Counted from the stretch's first letter, positions 31,610-41,052 are shown. The stretch: 64,000 nucleotides of DNA from Oceanithermus desulfurans (GCF_014201675.1 NZ_JACHEZ010000007.1:1-64000); one strand, 5' to 3'. The notes: a model not told the origin generated them from the sequence alone. Translations and numbers: made by a program.

Positions 31610-32688
31610 AGGTGGTGGGCATCGTTGGTGCCCGTCCCCAGTTCGTCAAGGCTGCGGTTGTTTCGCGCGCACTCGCGCGCAATAAAGGCGTTCGGGAGAC
31701 GATCCTGCACACCGGTCAGCACTTCGATACGGCGCTTAGCGACGTCTTTTTCCAGGAACTGGGCATCCCCGCGCCCACCTACCATCTAGGCATCGGGGGC
31801 GGTACCCACGGCCAGAACACCGGCCGGATGATCGAAGGCATCGAGCGGGCCCTCCTGGACGAACGCCCCGACTGGGTGCTCGTCTACGGTGATACCGACA
31901 GCACCCTCGCCGGCGCCTTGGCAGCGGTAAAGCTGCACCTGCCGGTGGCTCACGTGGAGGCTGGCCTACGCTCCTTCAACCGCCGCATGCCCGAGGAGAT
32001 CAACCGCGTGCTCACCGACCACGCCGCTGATCTGCTCCTCGCCCCCACCCCTATGGCGGTGGAAAACCTGCGCAGAGAGGGGTTGCCCGAGGCACGCGTG
32101 CGCTGGGTGGGCGATGTCATGTACGACGCTGCCTTACACTTCGGCCAGCTGGCCGACCGCGCCAGCACGGCGCTCGAGCGGATGAGGTTGGAACCCCGTA
32201 GCTACGTTCTGGCCACGGTCCACCGTGCTGAGAACACCGACGAGCCCAAGCGGCTGGAGGCCGTCTTCGAGGGGCTTTCCAGGGTGGCCGTGGAGCTCCC
32301 GGTAGTGCTGCCCCTGCACCCGCGTACGCGCAAGGCGCTCGAGAGCCTCGGCTGGCTCGAGCGCGCCCGCGAGCGGCTAAAGCTCATCGGCCCCGTGGGT
32401 TACCTGGACATGGTGGCGCTTGAGAAGAACGCCCGCCTCATCGCCACCGACTCGGGCGGCGTCCAGAAAGAGGCTTACTTCTTTGGCGTGCCCTGCGTCA
32501 CGCTGCGCGACGAAACCGAGTGGGTCGAGCTCGTGGATGCGGGCTGGAACCTCCTGGCCCCACCGCATGACGCCGAAACAGTGGCCCGCTCGATCCGCAC
32601 CCACCTGGACGCTCGCGGCCACCCCGTTGAGGCCTACGGAGACGGGCGCGCGGCGGAGCGGATCGTGTCAGAATTGACGGAGCGATGA
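31606..32688 (+). CDS. wbpI: UDP-GlcNAc3NAcA 2-epimerase (WbpI-like)
   Basis: 360 aa non-hydrolysing NDP-sugar 2-epimerase. KVVGIVGARPQFVKAAVVSRAL (2-23), HTGQHFDTALSDVFF, HVEAGLRSFNRRMPEEINRVLTD and the C-terminal ATDSGGVQKEAYFFGVPCVTLRDETEWVE are family hallmarks. With wbpA, B, D and E upstream, the expected substrate is UDP-2,3-diacetamido-2,3-dideoxyglucuronate, giving UDP-ManNAc3NAcA; a plain UDP-GlcNAc 2-epimerase (WecB) is the alternative. ATG 31606 overlaps the previous stop. GC content returns to the genome level here. Confidence 0.88.
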   Translation: MKVVGIVGARPQFVKAAVVSRALARNKGVRETILHTGQHFDTALSDVFFQELGIPAPTYHLGIGGGTHGQNTGRMIEGIERALLDERPDWVLVYGDTDSTLAGALAAVKLHLPVAHVEAGLRSFNRRMPEEINRVLTDHAADLLLAPTPMAVENLRREGLPEARVRWVGDVMYDAALHFGQLADRASTALERMRLEPRSYVLATVHRAENTDEPKRLEAVFEGLSRVAVELPVVLPLHPRTRKALESLGWLERARERLKLIGPVGYLDMVALEKNARLIATDSGGVQKEAYFFGVPCVTLRDETEWVELVDAGWNLLAPPHDAETVARSIRTHLDARGHPVEAYGDGRAAERIVSELTER

Positions 32689-33896
32689 ACCTCTGGCTCG
32701 TCAACCACTACGCTATCCTACCCCAACAGGCAGGAGGAACGCGCCACTACACCCTGGCTCGCGAGCTGGTGGAGCGTGGGCACCAGGTCACCATCATCGC
32801 CTCCAGCTTCGACCACACCACCCGGATGGAGCTGCACATTCCGGACGGTGCCCCCTCGCGGCTAGAGGTCGTGGACGGCGTCCGCTTCCTTTGGTTGCGA
32901 ACGCCCCCCTACGAGGGCAACAGCACACGCCGCCTATGGAACACGGTGGCCTTCGCGCGCAAAGTGCTGAGCCTGCGCGCGCAGGACCTTGGAGGTCGGC
33001 CCGACGTGGTGCTGGGCTCGAGTCCCCACCTCTTCGCCGCCTGGGCCGCCGAGCGCCTCGCCCGGCGCCACCGCGTCCCCTTCGTCTTGGAAGTACGCGA
33101 CCTCTGGCCCCGGTCGCTCGTCGACCTGGGCAACTTCAGCGAAGGCCACCCCTTCATCCGGTGGCTGGAGAACATCGAGCGGGGGCTTTACCGCCGCGCC
33201 CGCCACATCATCACCCTTCTCCCCGGCGCTGGCGAGCATATCGCACAAAAGGGCGGTGACCCCGACCGCATCGTCTGGATCCCCAACGGCATCGACGCCG
33301 ACAGACTCCCACCGCCCGAGCCGCCCACCCCCAAAGACGCGTTCGAGTTGATGTACGCGGGTACGCACGGCCTAGCCAACGGTTTACAGGTAATCCTGGA
33401 AGCAGCGGAGAGGTTGCAGAATCGCCCCTTCCGCTTTCGCCTGGTGGGTGACGGCCCCGATAAGCCCCGGCTGGTCGAAATGGCCGCAAGAATGAACCTT
33501 ACTAACGCCGTTTTCGAGCCGCCAGTTCCCAAGAGCCAGATCCCGGATCTGCTGCGGGAGGCCGGCGCGTTCTTGATGGTGCTGCGCGACTCGCCTGTTT
33601 TTCGCTGGGGGGTAAGCCCCAACAAGCTGTTCGATTACATGGCCGCCGCGCGGCCGGTAATTTTTTCAGTGAACACCCCCCTGAATCCCGTGGAGGCCGC
33701 GGGAGCGGGTGTCACCGTTCCGGCAGAAGACGCCGACGCGCTGGCCGAGGCCGCGATCCGCCTCTTATCAATGAGTCCCGAGGAGCGCTGGCGGATGGGG
33801 CTGAGGGGGCGAAAATACGTGGAAGATAACCACAATCTCAACCGCCTATCAAGTAGACTCGAATCGGTGCTCAAAGATGCGCTCGACAGCCGCTAG
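32685..33896 (+). CDS. GT4 family glycosyltransferase, WbuB-like
   Basis: 403 aa. N-terminal WLVNHYAILPQQAGGTRHYTLARELVERGH and EVRDLWPRSLVDLGNF are typical of the WbuB/WbpH group of transferases; the C-terminal domain has PNGIDADRL, VGDGPDKPRLV and SPNKLFDYMAAARPVIFS. Predicted to add the second sugar to a lipid-linked initiating residue. Four-base overlap with wbpI, 20-nt overlap with the initiating transferase gene. Confidence 0.88.
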   Translation: MNLWLVNHYAILPQQAGGTRHYTLARELVERGHQVTIIASSFDHTTRMELHIPDGAPSRLEVVDGVRFLWLRTPPYEGNSTRRLWNTVAFARKVLSLRAQDLGGRPDVVLGSSPHLFAAWAAERLARRHRVPFVLEVRDLWPRSLVDLGNFSEGHPFIRWLENIERGLYRRARHIITLLPGAGEHIAQKGGDPDRIVWIPNGIDADRLPPPEPPTPKDAFELMYAGTHGLANGLQVILEAAERLQNRPFRFRLVGDGPDKPRLVEMAARMNLTNAVFEPPVPKSQIPDLLREAGAFLMVLRDSPVFRWGVSPNKLFDYMAAARPVIFSVNTPLNPVEAAGAGVTVPAEDADALAEAAIRLLSMSPEERWRMGLRGRKYVEDNHNLNRLSSRLESVLKDALDSR

Positions 33897-34512
33897 AATC
33901 GGTCGCTCTCCCATCCTCAAGCGGTTCCTCGATATTCTGCTGGCGTTCGCGGCACTCGTAGTCTTATCACCGCTGATGTTGCTGTTGGCGATCTGGATAA
34001 GGGTAACCATGGGGGCGCCCGTGCTGTTTAAGCAAACGCGGCCAGGCTTGCATGGCAAGCCTTTCACCATGTACAAGTTTCGCACCATGACGGACGCGCG
34101 GGACCCCCAAGGCAATCTGCTGCCCGATGAACAAAGACTGACGAAGCTTGGGCAGTTTTTACGCAGCACCAGCCTGGACGAGTTGCCAGAATTGATCAAC
34201 GTTCTAAAGGGTGAGATGAGCCTTGTCGGTCCACGGCCTTTGTTGATGGCGTACCTAGATCGATACAGCCCCGAACAGTTCCGCCGGCACGAGGTGCGCC
34301 CGGGTATTACCGGTTGGGCGCAGGTCAACGGTCGCAATGCAATTTCATGGAAAGCAAAATTTAAATTGGATGTATGGTATGTGGACAACTGGAACCTTTG
34401 GCTCGATATAAAGATTCTCTTAATGACGCTGGTCAAGGTTTTCCGTCGAGAGGGCATCGGTCATGGTTCCCAGGCGACCATGCCCGAATTCAGGGGGAAG
34501 CGTGACACCTAG
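33877..34512 (+). CDS. pglC: Initiating phosphoglycosyl transferase (PglC-like)
   Basis: 211 aa monotopic membrane enzyme that moves a sugar phosphate from UDP-sugar to undecaprenyl phosphate. One re-entrant N-terminal hydrophobic segment (about 14-44), then MYKFRTMTDARD, the catalytic Asp-Glu in TSLDELPELINVLKGEMSLVGPRP (about 97-120) and RHEVRPGITGWAQVNGR. The size matches small PglC/WcaJ-C type enzymes. Neighbouring pglD, pglE and pglF-like genes suggest UDP-diNAc-bacillosamine as donor. Confidence 0.9.
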   Translation: MRSTAARIGRSPILKRFLDILLAFAALVVLSPLMLLLAIWIRVTMGAPVLFKQTRPGLHGKPFTMYKFRTMTDARDPQGNLLPDEQRLTKLGQFLRSTSLDELPELINVLKGEMSLVGPRPLLMAYLDRYSPEQFRRHEVRPGITGWAQVNGRNAISWKAKFKLDVWYVDNWNLWLDIKILLMTLVKVFRREGIGHGSQATMPEFRGKRDT

Positions 34513-35128
34513 CGGGGTTTTCGTCATAGGGGCGGGCGGCCACGGCAAAGTGGTGGTTAGCACCCTGCAAGAACGGGGCGTGGAAGTGCTTGGTGTCTTC
34601 GATGACGATGCCGCCAAGTGGGGAGGGCGTCTGCTGGGGGTCCCCGTCCTCGGCGGACTCGACCTCGCCCCGGAATACGCAGACAGGGGCCGGTTCATCC
34701 TGGCCATCGGCAACAACGACCACCGGGCGAGGCTGGCGGAGCGCTTTGCCCGCTTCGATTGGGCGACGGCGGTCCATCCGGCCGCCTACGTCCACCCGAG
34801 CGCTCGACTGAGGGCCGGAGTGGTGGTCTTTGCGGGAGCGGTCGTCCAGCCCGAAACCGTGGTAGGGGCTCATAGCATCGTCAACACTGGCACGACGGTG
34901 GACCACGACTGCGAAGTCGGTAGCTACGTTCACCTGGCGCCTGGCGTTCATCTGGCTGGTGGCGTGGCCGTGGGTAGCCGGGCAATGTTGGGTGTGGGAG
35001 CTTCGGTTATCCCGGGCGTGCGGATTGGCGAAGGGGCGATCGTGGGAGCTGGCTCGGTGGTTCTTCGCGACGTGTCCCCTGGCGAGACCGTGGTGGGCAT
35101 GCCAGCGAAGCCGCTACAGAAGGAATAA
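34502..35128 (+). CDS. pglD: NeuD/PglD-type sugar N-acetyltransferase
   Basis: 208 aa. N-terminal Rossmann-like nucleotide-sugar domain with VFVIGAGGHGKVVVSTL (6-22), C-terminal left-handed beta helix with GTTVDHDCEVG carrying the catalytic His and VIPGVRIGEGAIVGAGSVV. Expected to acetylate the 4-amino group of UDP-4-amino-sugar, the last step to UDP-diNAc-bacillosamine. GTG 34502 overlaps pglC by 11 nt and follows a GGGGGAAG site; the frame extends upstream without a ribosome binding site. Confidence 0.88.
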   Translation: MTPSGVFVIGAGGHGKVVVSTLQERGVEVLGVFDDDAAKWGGRLLGVPVLGGLDLAPEYADRGRFILAIGNNDHRARLAERFARFDWATAVHPAAYVHPSARLRAGVVVFAGAVVQPETVVGAHSIVNTGTTVDHDCEVGSYVHLAPGVHLAGGVAVGSRAMLGVGASVIPGVRIGEGAIVGAGSVVLRDVSPGETVVGMPAKPLQKE

Positions 35129-35137
35129 GGTGAGCGT

Positions 35138-36274
35138 ATGACCCAACGATCGAATGAAAAGCTTGCGGGCATCCCCATGGCGGCCCCGGACATCTCCGAG
35201 GCTGACGTGCAGGCGGTGGCGGAAGTCGTGCGCTCGGGCAGGCTGGCGCTGGGACCCAAAACCGTGGCCTTCGAGCAAGATATGGCAGAATATATCGGTG
35301 TTAAGCACGCCGTAGCGGTCAGCTCCGGAACCGCAGCCCTTCACCTCCTTGTCCGCGCGTTGAACATGGGGCCCGGCGACGAGGTCTTAGTTCCGTCGTT
35401 TACCTTTGCCGCGAGCGTGAATGCTCTTCTATACGAAGGAGCCAAACCTGTTTTTGTGGATGTCGAACCCGAAACTTACAATTTAAATCCGCAAGACCTT
35501 GAAGACAAAATTACATATCGCACCAAAGCCATTATGGTTGTCGACGTTTTTGGACATCCCGTGGAGTGGGACTCTATCCTGCCGATAGCCGATAAATACG
35601 GGTTGAAGATCATCGACGATTCGTGTGAGGCTTTGGGAGCAGAGTACAAAGGGCGCAAGATCGGCCAGTTTGGAGATGCGGCCACCTTTGCTTTTTACCC
35701 GAATAAACAGATGACGACTGGCGAGGGTGGGATCATCGTCACCGATAACGATGAGATTGCCCGCTTAACTCGTTCCATGCGAAACCAGGGCCGGGGCGAG
35801 ATGGGAGCTTGGCTCGAGCATGAGCGTCTGGGCTACAACTACCGCATGGATGAAATGTCCGCCGCCCTAGGCGTTTCACAACTCCACAGGCTTGAAACCT
35901 TCCTCGTTAAGCGAGAGCGGGTTGCGCAGATGTACACGGAGCGGCTCAGGGGCTTCTCCTGGGTTCGCCCACCTGTCGTCAAACCCCACGTACGCATGAG
36001 CTGGTTCGTTTATGTGGTCACCCTGGCCGAGGGATTGAACCGTGACCCCGTCATGCGGAAGATGGAAGCCCTAGGGGTGCCTACCCGCGCTTACTTTGCC
36101 CCCATTCATTTACAGCCGTATATTCGTGAGCAGCTGGGGACTGGGCGGGGTATGCTTCCCGTCACCGAATCGATTGCGGCGCGTACCATAGCTTTACCTT
36201 TCCACAACAATCTTACTAAGGAGCATGTCGAACTGGTGGTAGGCGCCCTGGCAGAGGCCGCTTCGGTCGCATGA
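35138..36274 (+). CDS. pglE: PLP-dependent 4-aminotransferase (PglE-like, DegT family)
   Basis: 378 aa. AVSSGTAALHLLVRAL (60-75), IIDDSCEALGAEYKG (158-172) and the PLP lysine K190 in FAFYPNKQMTTGEGG mark the DegT family. Distinct from wbpE at 23433; its position between pglD and pglF-like genes points to the 4-keto-6-deoxy product of PglF as substrate. AAGGTGAG precedes ATG 35138. Four-base overlap with the next gene. Confidence 0.9.
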   Translation: MTQRSNEKLAGIPMAAPDISEADVQAVAEVVRSGRLALGPKTVAFEQDMAEYIGVKHAVAVSSGTAALHLLVRALNMGPGDEVLVPSFTFAASVNALLYEGAKPVFVDVEPETYNLNPQDLEDKITYRTKAIMVVDVFGHPVEWDSILPIADKYGLKIIDDSCEALGAEYKGRKIGQFGDAATFAFYPNKQMTTGEGGIIVTDNDEIARLTRSMRNQGRGEMGAWLEHERLGYNYRMDEMSAALGVSQLHRLETFLVKRERVAQMYTERLRGFSWVRPPVVKPHVRMSWFVYVVTLAEGLNRDPVMRKMEALGVPTRAYFAPIHLQPYIREQLGTGRGMLPVTESIAARTIALPFHNNLTKEHVELVVGALAEAASVA

Positions 36275-38166
36275 GAAATAACCGCCTTTCCCACTTCATC
36301 GGGGCTATGCTGGGTTCGAATATGGGCCGCACGGCTTTCAAGTTCATTTCAGACCTGTTGCTCTGGTCTGCTGCAGCCCCCCTCGCCTTCATGCTTCGCC
36401 TAGAGGACCCCTGGCCGCGCTACACCCAGGTAGCCCTTGTTTATGCGCTCGCTGGCTTGCCCATCAAGGCAGTGCTTGAGGCTTCCTTTGCATTGCACTT
36501 ACAGGTGTGGAGACGCATGGGCATACGCGATCTCTACAGCCTTGCGAAAGCCGTATTTTTCGGGACTGTACTTCTTTCTGCCGTCGCCTTTTTTCTTCAT
36601 CTCGATCAACCCATTCCGCGCAGCGTCCCCCTCATCGAGGGTGGTCTAGCGCTGCTCCTTCTTGGCGGGGTACGCCTCGCCGGGCGTATGCTTTTCGAGC
36701 GTGCGCAGCTTGCGCAGTCTCACCTCCGCCATCGAAGCCCAAAACGGGTATTGATCGTAGGCGCGGGAGAGGCTGGCACAATGCTGGCGCGCGAAATGCT
36801 GCGCCACCCCGAATCGGGGCTCGTGCCCGTAGGGTTCTTGGACGACGATCCGGGCAAGCAGCGCCAGCGCTTCGTGGGCCTGCCCGTTATTGGGCGCATT
36901 GAGGACCTGCCGCGGGTAGCTCCCAAAGCGCGTGCCGACGAGGTACTCATCGCCATCCCCTCGGCTCCGGGCAAGGTTGTGCGCAGGGTCGTTGAACTGG
37001 CACGTGGAGCAGGCTTGCGTCACCGTATTGTCCCAGGCATCTACGAGATTCTCTCGGGCAAGGTGGCCATCTCCCAGATCCGCAACGTGGACGTCGAGGA
37101 CCTCCTGCGCCGCAACCCGGTGCAGCTCGACACCTCGGAGATCTCCGGCTACCTCGAGGGACGGGTAGTGCTGGTGACGGGCGCGGGGGGCTCGATCGGT
37201 TCCGAGATTGTCCGCCAGGTGGCGCGCTTCCGCCCCCGCCGCATTCTCTTGCTGGGCCGGGGCGAAAACAGCCTCTACCAGATCGAACGAGAGCTCGAAC
37301 GCACCTGGCCCGAGCTCGACTGGCGCACCATCGTTGCCGACGTACGTGATCGCGAGAAGATGCGGCACGTCTTTACCGCCTACGCCCCCGAGGTGGTCTT
37401 CCACGCGGCCGCCCACAAGCACGTTCCCATGATGGAGGCCAACCCCGACGAGGCGGTATTCAACAATGTCGGGGGAACCAAGAATGTCGTCGGATTGGCG
37501 CTCGAGCACGGTGTCGTGCGCTTTGTCAACATCTCCACCGATAAGGCCGTCAACCCCACCTCGGTCATGGGGGCTTCCAAGCGCGTAGCCGAATACCTGG
37601 TACAGTGGGCCGCGCAGCGGGCAAAGCCGGGCCAGGCGTTCGTCTCGGTGCGCTTTGGCAACGTGCTGGGCAGTCGGGGTAGCGTGATTCCGCTGTTCAA
37701 GGAGCAGATCGCCAGCGGTGGCCCAGTGACCGTGACTCACCCGGAGATGACGCGCTACTTCATGACCATCCCTGAGGCTGCCCAGCTCGTCCTTCAGGCA
37801 GGTGGGCTAGGAAACAACGGGTCGGTCTACGTGCTGGATATGGGCGAGCCAGTGAAGATCGTTGATTTGGCGAAAGACCTCATCCGTCTCTCGGGTTTTC
37901 AACCCGATGAAGATATCTCGATTGTGTTTACCGGGATGCGGCCGGGTGAAAAGCTGTTTGAGGAGCTGCTGACAGCTGAGGAAGGCACTGAGGCTACGAA
38001 GCATGAAAAGATCTTCGTGGCGCGCACTCATGGGATGCCTGAGGAGGCGCTGAGCCACTTGGTAAAAGCGCTCTTTGATGCCGCGGTTGCACGTGATGTC
38101 GAGAGAATTCAGGGCGCTTTTCGTGAGCTGATCCCTACCTACGAGCCCAAGGGCTTTGAAGCCTGA
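36271..38166 (+). CDS. pglF: Membrane UDP-GlcNAc 4,6-dehydratase (PglF/WbpM-like)
   Basis: 631 aa. Four N-terminal membrane helices (about 25-140), a first Rossmann-like domain with VLIVGAGEAGTMLAREML, then the SDR catalytic domain starting VVLVTGAGGSIGSEIVRQV (about 296-314). The active-site segment STDKAVNPTSVMGASKR has Met in place of the usual Tyr, which is characteristic of this large PglF/WbpM/CapD group. First enzyme of the bacillosamine route. Last gene of the overlapping run begun at 20637. Confidence 0.93.
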   Translation: MRNNRLSHFIGAMLGSNMGRTAFKFISDLLLWSAAAPLAFMLRLEDPWPRYTQVALVYALAGLPIKAVLEASFALHLQVWRRMGIRDLYSLAKAVFFGTVLLSAVAFFLHLDQPIPRSVPLIEGGLALLLLGGVRLAGRMLFERAQLAQSHLRHRSPKRVLIVGAGEAGTMLAREMLRHPESGLVPVGFLDDDPGKQRQRFVGLPVIGRIEDLPRVAPKARADEVLIAIPSAPGKVVRRVVELARGAGLRHRIVPGIYEILSGKVAISQIRNVDVEDLLRRNPVQLDTSEISGYLEGRVVLVTGAGGSIGSEIVRQVARFRPRRILLLGRGENSLYQIERELERTWPELDWRTIVADVRDREKMRHVFTAYAPEVVFHAAAHKHVPMMEANPDEAVFNNVGGTKNVVGLALEHGVVRFVNISTDKAVNPTSVMGASKRVAEYLVQWAAQRAKPGQAFVSVRFGNVLGSRGSVIPLFKEQIASGGPVTVTHPEMTRYFMTIPEAAQLVLQAGGLGNNGSVYVLDMGEPVKIVDLAKDLIRLSGFQPDEDISIVFTGMRPGEKLFEELLTAEEGTEATKHEKIFVARTHGMPEEALSHLVKALFDAAVARDVERIQGAFRELIPTYEPKGFEA

Positions 38167-38466
38167 GGGGAGAATTGTCTGATCGGGAACTTATCGCCAG
38201 GTGGGGGTGGGGATTAATCCTTTGTCCCCCAGAAAGCTGTGAAACCGATTAGGACGACCCGTCCACAACGCGAAAAGCCTTACTTTTCCCAGGCAAGAAT
38301 GACGGGGGCGGCTGCAGACATGGCTACAGTCTATAGGCAAAGGCGGAGGGGACCGGTGCGCGCGAGTCCGTCTGACCGCTACAGCCGCCACTCTTCTTGA
38401 CGGGCGGAGACCCGGCCCCGCACTGCAGACCCAAAGCCCACACCGCGTCGGGGTACAATTCACGGC
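38167..38466. other. Gap of 300 bases with a promoter at its end
   Basis: No gene or recognisable repeat. GGGGATTAATCCTTTGTCCCC near 38203 could form a small hairpin after pglF. The last bases hold the TACAAT -10 box of the next gene. Confidence 0.5.
38454..38459 (+). promoter_or_regulatory. -10 box TACAAT, leaderless
   Basis: TACAAT is 7 nt before ATG 38467; same hexamer and layout as at 40522. Confidence 0.65.
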
Positions 38467-39408
38467 ATGAGGGTATTGGTAACCGGAGGCGCGGGGTTCA
38501 TCGGCAGCCACATCGTGGACGCCTTGCTGGAAAAAGGTGTGGACGTCGCGGTGCTGGATGACTTTTCTTCGGGGCGGCGCGAAAACCTGCCCGAGGGGGT
38601 GCCCGTCTACGAGGTGGACGTGCGCGACCCCGAGGCGGTTCGGGCGGCGTTCGCGGAGTTCGCGCCCACCCACGTCAGCCACCAGGCGGCACAGATTTCG
38701 GTAGCGGTCTCGGTGAAGCAGCCCCTGCGGGACGCCAGCGTCAACGTTTTGGGCGGGCTCAACGTGCTCGAAGCCGCCCGCGAGGTCGGGGTCCGGCACG
38801 TCGTTTTCGCCTCCACCGGCGGCGCCATCTACGGCGAGGTTCCCGAGGGTGAACGGGCGGACGAGTCCTGGCCGCCGCGCCCGGCCAGCCCCTACGCGGC
38901 CGCCAAGGCGGCGTTCGAGGGCTACCTCGAGGTCTACCACCGGCAGTTTGGCCTACGTTACACCGCGCTGCGCTACGGCAACGTCTACGGTCCGCGCCAG
39001 GATCCGCACGGCGAAGCCGGCGTGGTGGCCATCTTCGCGCGGCACCTGCTGGCGGGAAAACCCGTCACCGTCTACGCGCGCCGTGAGGCAGGGGACGACG
39101 GGGGAGTGCGCGACTACGTCTACGTGGGCGACGTGGTGGCGGCCAACCTGATGGCGCTCGGCGGTGATCTGGAGGGTGTGTACAACGTGGGTACCGGCCG
39201 CGGCCGTTCGACCCGTGAGGTGCTGCGGACCGTCGCCCGGGCGTTGGGGGTCGAACCCCGGGTCGAGCCGGCCGGCGTGCGGCCCGGGGACCTGGAGCGC
39301 AGCGTGCTCGACCCGAGCCGGCTTGAATCCTCGGGCTGGCGGGCCGAGGTGGCGTTCGACGAGGGCATCCGCCGCACCGTGGAGTGGTTCAAGGAAAACC
39401 CTTTCTAA
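38467..39408 (+). CDS. galE: NAD-dependent epimerase/dehydratase, UDP-glucose 4-epimerase type
   Basis: 313 aa extended SDR. MRVLVTGGAGFIGSHIVDAL (1-20) binds NAD; ASTGGAIYGE and SPYAAAKAAFE give the Ser-Tyr-Lys triad; ALRYGNVYGPRQ and RDYVYVGDV are typical of GalE-like enzymes. No membrane part. It starts a new unit after the polysaccharide run, with its own TACAAT promoter and no leader, and probably supplies UDP-galactose-type sugars. UDP-GlcNAc 4-epimerase or a GDP-sugar enzyme are alternatives. Confidence 0.85.
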   Translation: MRVLVTGGAGFIGSHIVDALLEKGVDVAVLDDFSSGRRENLPEGVPVYEVDVRDPEAVRAAFAEFAPTHVSHQAAQISVAVSVKQPLRDASVNVLGGLNVLEAAREVGVRHVVFASTGGAIYGEVPEGERADESWPPRPASPYAAAKAAFEGYLEVYHRQFGLRYTALRYGNVYGPRQDPHGEAGVVAIFARHLLAGKPVTVYARREAGDDGGVRDYVYVGDVVAANLMALGGDLEGVYNVGTGRGRSTREVLRTVARALGVEPRVEPAGVRPGDLERSVLDPSRLESSGWRAEVAFDEGIRRTVEWFKENPF

Positions 39409-39433
39409 CCCGGGCCCGTAGTATCTTGGCCTC

Positions 39434-40492
39434 ATGAAAGGCCTCATCCTCGCCGCGGGCCGGGGTACGCGGCTGCGTCCCCTCACCCACACCCGCCCCA
39501 AGCCGGTGATCCGGGTCGCGGGGCGGCCCATCATTCACTACGCGCTCGAGAACCTCAAGGGTGCGGGCGTGCGCGAGATTGGCGTCGTGGTGTCGCCCGA
39601 CACCCACGGCGACGTGCAGGCGGCGCTGAACGGGGTGGCCGGGGTCGAGGTCAGCTACGTTCTGCAGGAGGAGCCCCAGGGGCTCGCCCACGCCGTCGGG
39701 GTGGCGCGCACATGGCTGCAGGACGACCCCTTCGTGCTCTATCTGGGTGACAACCTTTTCGAGCGCGGCATCGCCCCCTTCGTCGAGGCCTTCCGGCGGG
39801 GCGGTCCCGCCGCCGTGGTGGCGCTGGCGCGCGTGGAGGATCCGCGCCAGTTCGGCGTGGCCCAGGTGGAAGGGTCGCGCATCCTGCGCCTGATCGAAAA
39901 GCCCGCCGAGCCCCCTTCGGACCTGGCCGTGGCGGGGGTCTACGTCTTCGACACCCGCATCCACGACCTGATCGAAGGGCTCGAGCCCTCTGCCCGTGGC
40001 GAGTACGAGATCACCGACGCCATCCAGCGCCTCATCGACGACGGACACGAAGTCCAGGGCCTGCCCATCGAGGGCTGGTGGAAGGACACGGGTCGCGCCG
40101 AGGACCTGCTCGACGCCAACCGGCTGCTGCTCGCCGGCATCGAACCCGGGAACGACGGACACGTGGAGGAGAGCCGCCTGATCGGCCGCGTGGTGATCGA
40201 GAAGGGCGCGACGGTGCGGCGCTCGACCGTGATGGGGCCGGCGTTGATCGCCGCCGACAGCCTGGTGGAAGACGCCTTCGTGGGCCCCTTTACCGCCGTA
40301 GGCCCGGGGGCCGAGGTGCGCGGTTCCGAGGTGGAGTACTCCATCGTGGCCGACCGCGCCGTGATCGAAGACGTGCCCACGCGCCTGCAGGAGTGCGTGA
40401 TCGGCGTGGGGGCGCGGGTTACCTCGCGCGCGGGCCTGCCGCGGGCCCACCGGCTGGTGCTGGGCGACGAGTCGCGGGTCGAGATCGGTTAG
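39434..40492 (+). CDS. rmlA: Glucose-1-phosphate thymidylyltransferase, long form
   Basis: 352 aa nucleotidyltransferase making dTDP-glucose (or a related NDP-sugar). MKGLILAAGRGTRLRPLTHTRPKP (1-24) binds the nucleotide, YLGDNLFE and EKPAEPPSD mark the sugar site. A C-terminal left-handed beta-helix (about 240-345) makes it the long RmlA variant common in Thermus and archaea. TAGTAT lies 9 nt before the ATG. No rmlB, C or D gene is in the window. Confidence 0.9.
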   Translation: MKGLILAAGRGTRLRPLTHTRPKPVIRVAGRPIIHYALENLKGAGVREIGVVVSPDTHGDVQAALNGVAGVEVSYVLQEEPQGLAHAVGVARTWLQDDPFVLYLGDNLFERGIAPFVEAFRRGGPAAVVALARVEDPRQFGVAQVEGSRILRLIEKPAEPPSDLAVAGVYVFDTRIHDLIEGLEPSARGEYEITDAIQRLIDDGHEVQGLPIEGWWKDTGRAEDLLDANRLLLAGIEPGNDGHVEESRLIGRVVIEKGATVRRSTVMGPALIAADSLVEDAFVGPFTAVGPGAEVRGSEVEYSIVADRAVIEDVPTRLQECVIGVGARVTSRAGLPRAHRLVLGDESRVEIG

Positions 40493-40521
40493 ATTCCGGA
40501 CGCCTGGGGAAACGGAACGGG

Positions 40522-40527
40522 TACAAT
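40522..40527 (+). promoter_or_regulatory. -10 box TACAAT, leaderless
   Basis: TACAAT ends 6 nt before ATG 40534. Confidence 0.6.
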
Positions 40528-40533
40528 CATGGC

Positions 40534-41052
40534 ATGCGAAGCGCCCTCGTCGGGCTGGCCCTGCTGGTCCTTACCGCGCCGCTCATGGCGGCGCAGGTGA
40601 CCACCCACGACTTCTTCCGCCTCACCCAGACGGTCTCGCGTTCGGCCAGCACCCCGGGAGCCTGGCGCTACAGCGTATCCCCGCGCACCAAGGAGGCGCG
40701 GGCCTACTGGGAGGCGGCGCTGGAGGGCTGGCGCCGGTCGCTGAAGATCGGTCTGCGCGTCAAGCTGGGGGCCTACGAGGTGGTGCCCACCGAAAAGGGG
40801 CTGCGGTTGCTTCCGTTTTGCGCCGAGGTCCACCCGGGCTGCTTCTCCCGCCCCGGGCTGCCGCCGGGTCTGCAGGCGTGGAAGCTGGACCTGGTGCTGC
40901 TCGACCTGCACAACACCCTGGACCTGGCGCTGGCGGACGCCCGGAAGCACGCCAAGCCCTACCCGGCCACGGTCACGCTCTCCAAGTTCCTGCGCTTCAC
41001 GGTGCACCCGGACGGCCGCATCGAGGTCGCACCGTACGGCTGGAAGCCCTAG
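40534..41052 (+). CDS. Secreted protein of unknown function
   Basis: 172 aa with a clear signal peptide (MRSALVGLALLVLTAPLMAAQ, cleavage near 20). The mature part is basic and contains YWEAALEGWRRSLKIGLRVKLGAYEV and two cysteines (FCAEVHPGC). I do not recognise the family. ATG 40534 follows a TACAAT -10 box by 6 nt; the frame is open further upstream in a shadow of rmlA. Last gene before repeat island 3. Confidence 0.75.
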   Translation: MRSALVGLALLVLTAPLMAAQVTTHDFFRLTQTVSRSASTPGAWRYSVSPRTKEARAYWEAALEGWRRSLKIGLRVKLGAYEVVPTEKGLRLLPFCAEVHPGCFSRPGLPPGLQAWKLDLVLLDLHNTLDLALADARKHAKPYPATVTLSKFLRFTVHPDGRIEVAPYGWKP

